Assembly: GCA_910579515.1 (NCBI GenBank)
Contig: CAJTUV010000043.1
Span: forward strand, 1 to 24,116
Reading direction: 5' to 3'
Source: an uncultured Hungatella sp.
GTDB taxonomy: Bacteria > Bacillota > Clostridia > Lachnospirales > Lachnospiraceae
Length of the DNA stretch: 24,116 nucleotides
Shown: piece after piece, positions 22,620 through 24,116 of the stretch
Layout: each line of letters starts with the position of its first letter
How positions within the stretch are numbered: the first letter of the stretch is position 1
The notes under the pieces: model-generated
The model's input: only the letters and a program-made list of their open reading frames with translations
The model's database searches: none
Told to the model about the DNA's origin: nothing
Translations under genes and position numbers: made by a program

Positions 22620-23315
22620 ATGAAAAAAATATGTTTGCTGCTATTGGTATCGCTTATCTGTGTAAGCTGCGGGCCTAAATATGAGCCGATTTCTATTGAT
22701 GGAAGTGTGGAAAACGTAAAAAAAGAGACAGAAGCCAGAGGGGAACAGGGAGAAAAGAGAACCGTGGTCCGAACAGAGACTGAGGGCGAGGAGGATTTGA
22801 ATAGGCAGGAAGGGACCTTTGCAGACCAAGTTGGAGAAAACGAAAAGGCAAGCGATTTTGAGAGTATTGGAACAGAAACAGAGTCTGAAGTGGAGCCGGA
22901 AACGGAACAGAGTATAGCGGCGTCTGTGGAGACGGGAGATGATTTTTTTCAGCAATGTGGAATGGAAAAGGAAGAGGCAGAAAGTGGTCGTCTTGGATTC
23001 ATTGAAGACGTTATGAATGACAACAAGGAAGCGGTTGCTGCCAGGATCGTATATCCCAGAGTTGTCACAGTGTCTGCTGGCTCTTTTGAAGTTCAGGATG
23101 CGGCCGGGTTTTTGACATATTATGATGAGATTTTTACGGAGTCCTTTAAAACTAAGTTAGATCAGGAGGCGGAACAGGAATTATTTTGTAGTGACGGCAT
23201 GATTTCCTTTGGGACAGGGATGATCTGGTTTTTTCCCTCCAGCAATGGGAGTGGTTTGGAGATCTCCACAGTCAATGGCCTGGATGGATGCAGCGTAAGG
23301 TATGGGGGACAATAA
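22620..23315 (+). CDS. Putative lipoprotein with acidic linker
   Basis: A 231-residue protein starting MKKICLLLLVSLICVSCGPK. Cys17 after VS is the likely lipidated residue, although Cys at -3 is an unusual lipobox residue. A long acidic, Glu/Thr-rich and probably disordered stretch follows (about 30-105, for example ESIGTETESEVEPETEQSIA). The folded C-terminal domain, about 120 residues, has VMNDNKEAVAARIVYPRVVT, AAGFLTYYDEIFTESFKTKL and FCSDGMISFGTGMIWFFPSS. This pattern of a small mixed alpha/beta domain with 'G-IWF' recalls domains of other clostridial extracellular lipoproteins, but I cannot name it. It lies 21 bp after the HEYGH protein gene. Confidence 0.75.
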   Translation: MKKICLLLLVSLICVSCGPKYEPISIDGSVENVKKETEARGEQGEKRTVVRTETEGEEDLNRQEGTFADQVGENEKASDFESIGTETESEVEPETEQSIAASVETGDDFFQQCGMEKEEAESGRLGFIEDVMNDNKEAVAARIVYPRVVTVSAGSFEVQDAAGFLTYYDEIFTESFKTKLDQEAEQELFCSDGMISFGTGMIWFFPSSNGSGLEISTVNGLDGCSVRYGGQ

Positions 23316-23322
23316 AAATGGA

Positions 23323-23360
23323 GCGGGGGCTGGTAAGAATAGACTCCAACCCTCGCTTTT
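23323..23360 (+). terminator. Rho-independent terminator
   Basis: GCGGGGGCTGG (23323-23333) pairs with CCAACCCTCGC (23346-23356), with one wobble and one mismatch, followed by TTTT. It lies eight bases after the lipoprotein stop, between convergent genes. Confidence 0.85.
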
Positions 23361-23371
23361 GCATAATGAGA

Positions 23372-23842
23372 TCACAGAATGAGCTCCATGCCGATTTTTT
23401 GTGGCTTCAGACCACAGCTTTCGTAGAATTTGATAGCAGGTTCATTCAAACTCCATACATTTAAAGTTAAATTGTAGCAACCGTTTTCTTTTGCGAATGC
23501 GACGACAGCATCGTAGAGTTGTCTGCCTATATGCTGGCCTCTTAAACTTTCATCCACGCATAGATCGTCAATATATAAAGTTTTAATATCTGTAAGGATA
23601 TTATCTCCAATGTGCTGCTGAAATATGCAAAAGGCATAGCCAAGAACCACATCATGCTCATCTGTTGCCACGAATATAGGGCGTAATGGGTCGTTGATAA
23701 TCGCCTTGAGCTGATCGTTGGTATACTTTTTAGCTCCATATTTGAATAAGTCCGGACGGCCGTTGTGATGTACCAGACATACCTGAAGCAGTAATTTATT
23801 GATTTGCTCCATGTCCTGTTCTTTTGCTTTTCGTATTTCCAT
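23372..23842 (-). CDS. GNAT family N-acetyltransferase
   Basis: A 156-residue single-domain acetyltransferase on the minus strand. The acetyl-CoA motif is YIDDLCVDESLRGQHIGRQL (R-G-Q-x-I-G), followed by the conserved NLTLNVWSLNEPAIKFYESC GL helix. The N-terminal EIRKAKEQDMEQINKLLLQV is the usual first strand and helix. The substrate is unknown. An AAGGAG site precedes ATG 23842. It is intact and in chromosomal context, unlike the GNAT genes in the left part, with which it shares only the fold. Confidence 0.88.
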   Translation of the reverse strand: MEIRKAKEQDMEQINKLLLQVCLVHHNGRPDLFKYGAKKYTNDQLKAIINDPLRPIFVATDEHDVVLGYAFCIFQQHIGDNILTDIKTLYIDDLCVDESLRGQHIGRQLYDAVVAFAKENGCYNLTLNVWSLNEPAIKFYESCGLKPQKIGMELIL

Positions 23843-24039
23843 AATTGTGTCTCCTTTTTGTAGTTCGTTATGTTAAGGTTGATTATATCTGCTTACAAGA
23901 TGAGTGTCAATGATTGCAAAAGATTCCATTTTATGGTTTCCAGAGGAGTTTGGGAGCTGGCATTCACAGCCTCCAACAGCCCCAAAATCAGTGAAGTGAA
24001 AGGAAATGGAAAAAAATGTAGAAATTTTTGAAAAAGTTG

Positions 24040-24116
24040 TTGACAATTAGAAAATGATTTGGTATTATAATTCTCGCCTCACAGAGATGGGGCGGACAAA
24101 AAGGCCAGAAACCTGG
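24040..24116 (+). promoter_or_regulatory. Strong promoter and start of a structured leader (runs off window)
   Basis: TTGACA (24040-24045), a 17-base spacer and TATTAT (24063-24068), or TATAAT at 24066-24071 with 20 bases. Soon after, CGCCTC (24075-24080) pairs with GGGGCG (24089-24094). No start codon with a ribosome binding site is seen before the window ends. The transcript could be an RNA gene or a long 5' leader. The 160 bp between the GNAT gene and this promoter show no gene. Confidence 0.6.

Overview
The window reads as low-to-mid GC Firmicutes DNA, most likely from a gut Lachnospiraceae or related Clostridia. The evidence is the strong AGGAGG-type ribosome binding sites, a glgC-glgD pair, scpA-scpB, rubrerythrin, a clostridial 'NPDV' secreted protein, and left-hand genes typical of gut Firmicutes integrative elements. 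The species cannot be fixed from the sequence alone.

Left part (1 to about 10,950): a decayed, mosaic mobile or accessory region. In order it holds the C-terminal part of a ParB-like protein, a broken thioester-type surface protein, a small unidentified remnant, two GNAT acetyltransferases, and about 0.9 kb of non-coding DNA. That non-coding DNA contains an exact 36-bp tandem array in which each unit carries a different self-complementary 16-mer. Next come an attenuator-like terminator, a 52-residue small gene, a RhuM-family gene, a large serine recombinase, and the out-of-frame tail of what looks like an RlmD/RumA-type methyltransferase. Then follow an Agr/HPK10-like two-component system with a sensor gene broken twice, a frameshifted lipoprotein gene, a YoaP-type acetyltransferase and a truncated P-loop ATPase. 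At least four genes here are interrupted by single-base shifts, and several are truncated.

Right part (about 11,000 to the end): intact chromosomal backbone. It holds a secreted protein, tRNA-Val(CAC) and tRNA-Glu(CTC), a Cu/Zn superoxide dismutase, trpS, a D,D-carboxypeptidase with cell-wall-binding repeats, an XRE regulator, a CxxC/CxxH duplicated protein (DUF6062-like), rubrerythrin, a membrane-anchored metallophosphoesterase, scpA-scpB (chromosome condensation), glgC-glgD (glycogen synthesis), a small membrane protein with an HEYGH motif, a lipoprotein, and a GNAT acetyltransferase. A strong promoter with the beginning of a structured leader runs off the window end.

The best candidates for something undescribed are: the 36-bp array of compensated palindromes at 2773-2880, with the non-coding DNA that follows it; the RhuM-recombinase module with its 52-residue upstream gene and possible attenuator; the recombinase/methyltransferase junction at about 6510, which may mark an attachment site; and the sensor kinase whose two breaks both fall exactly on classical -1 slippery heptamers.
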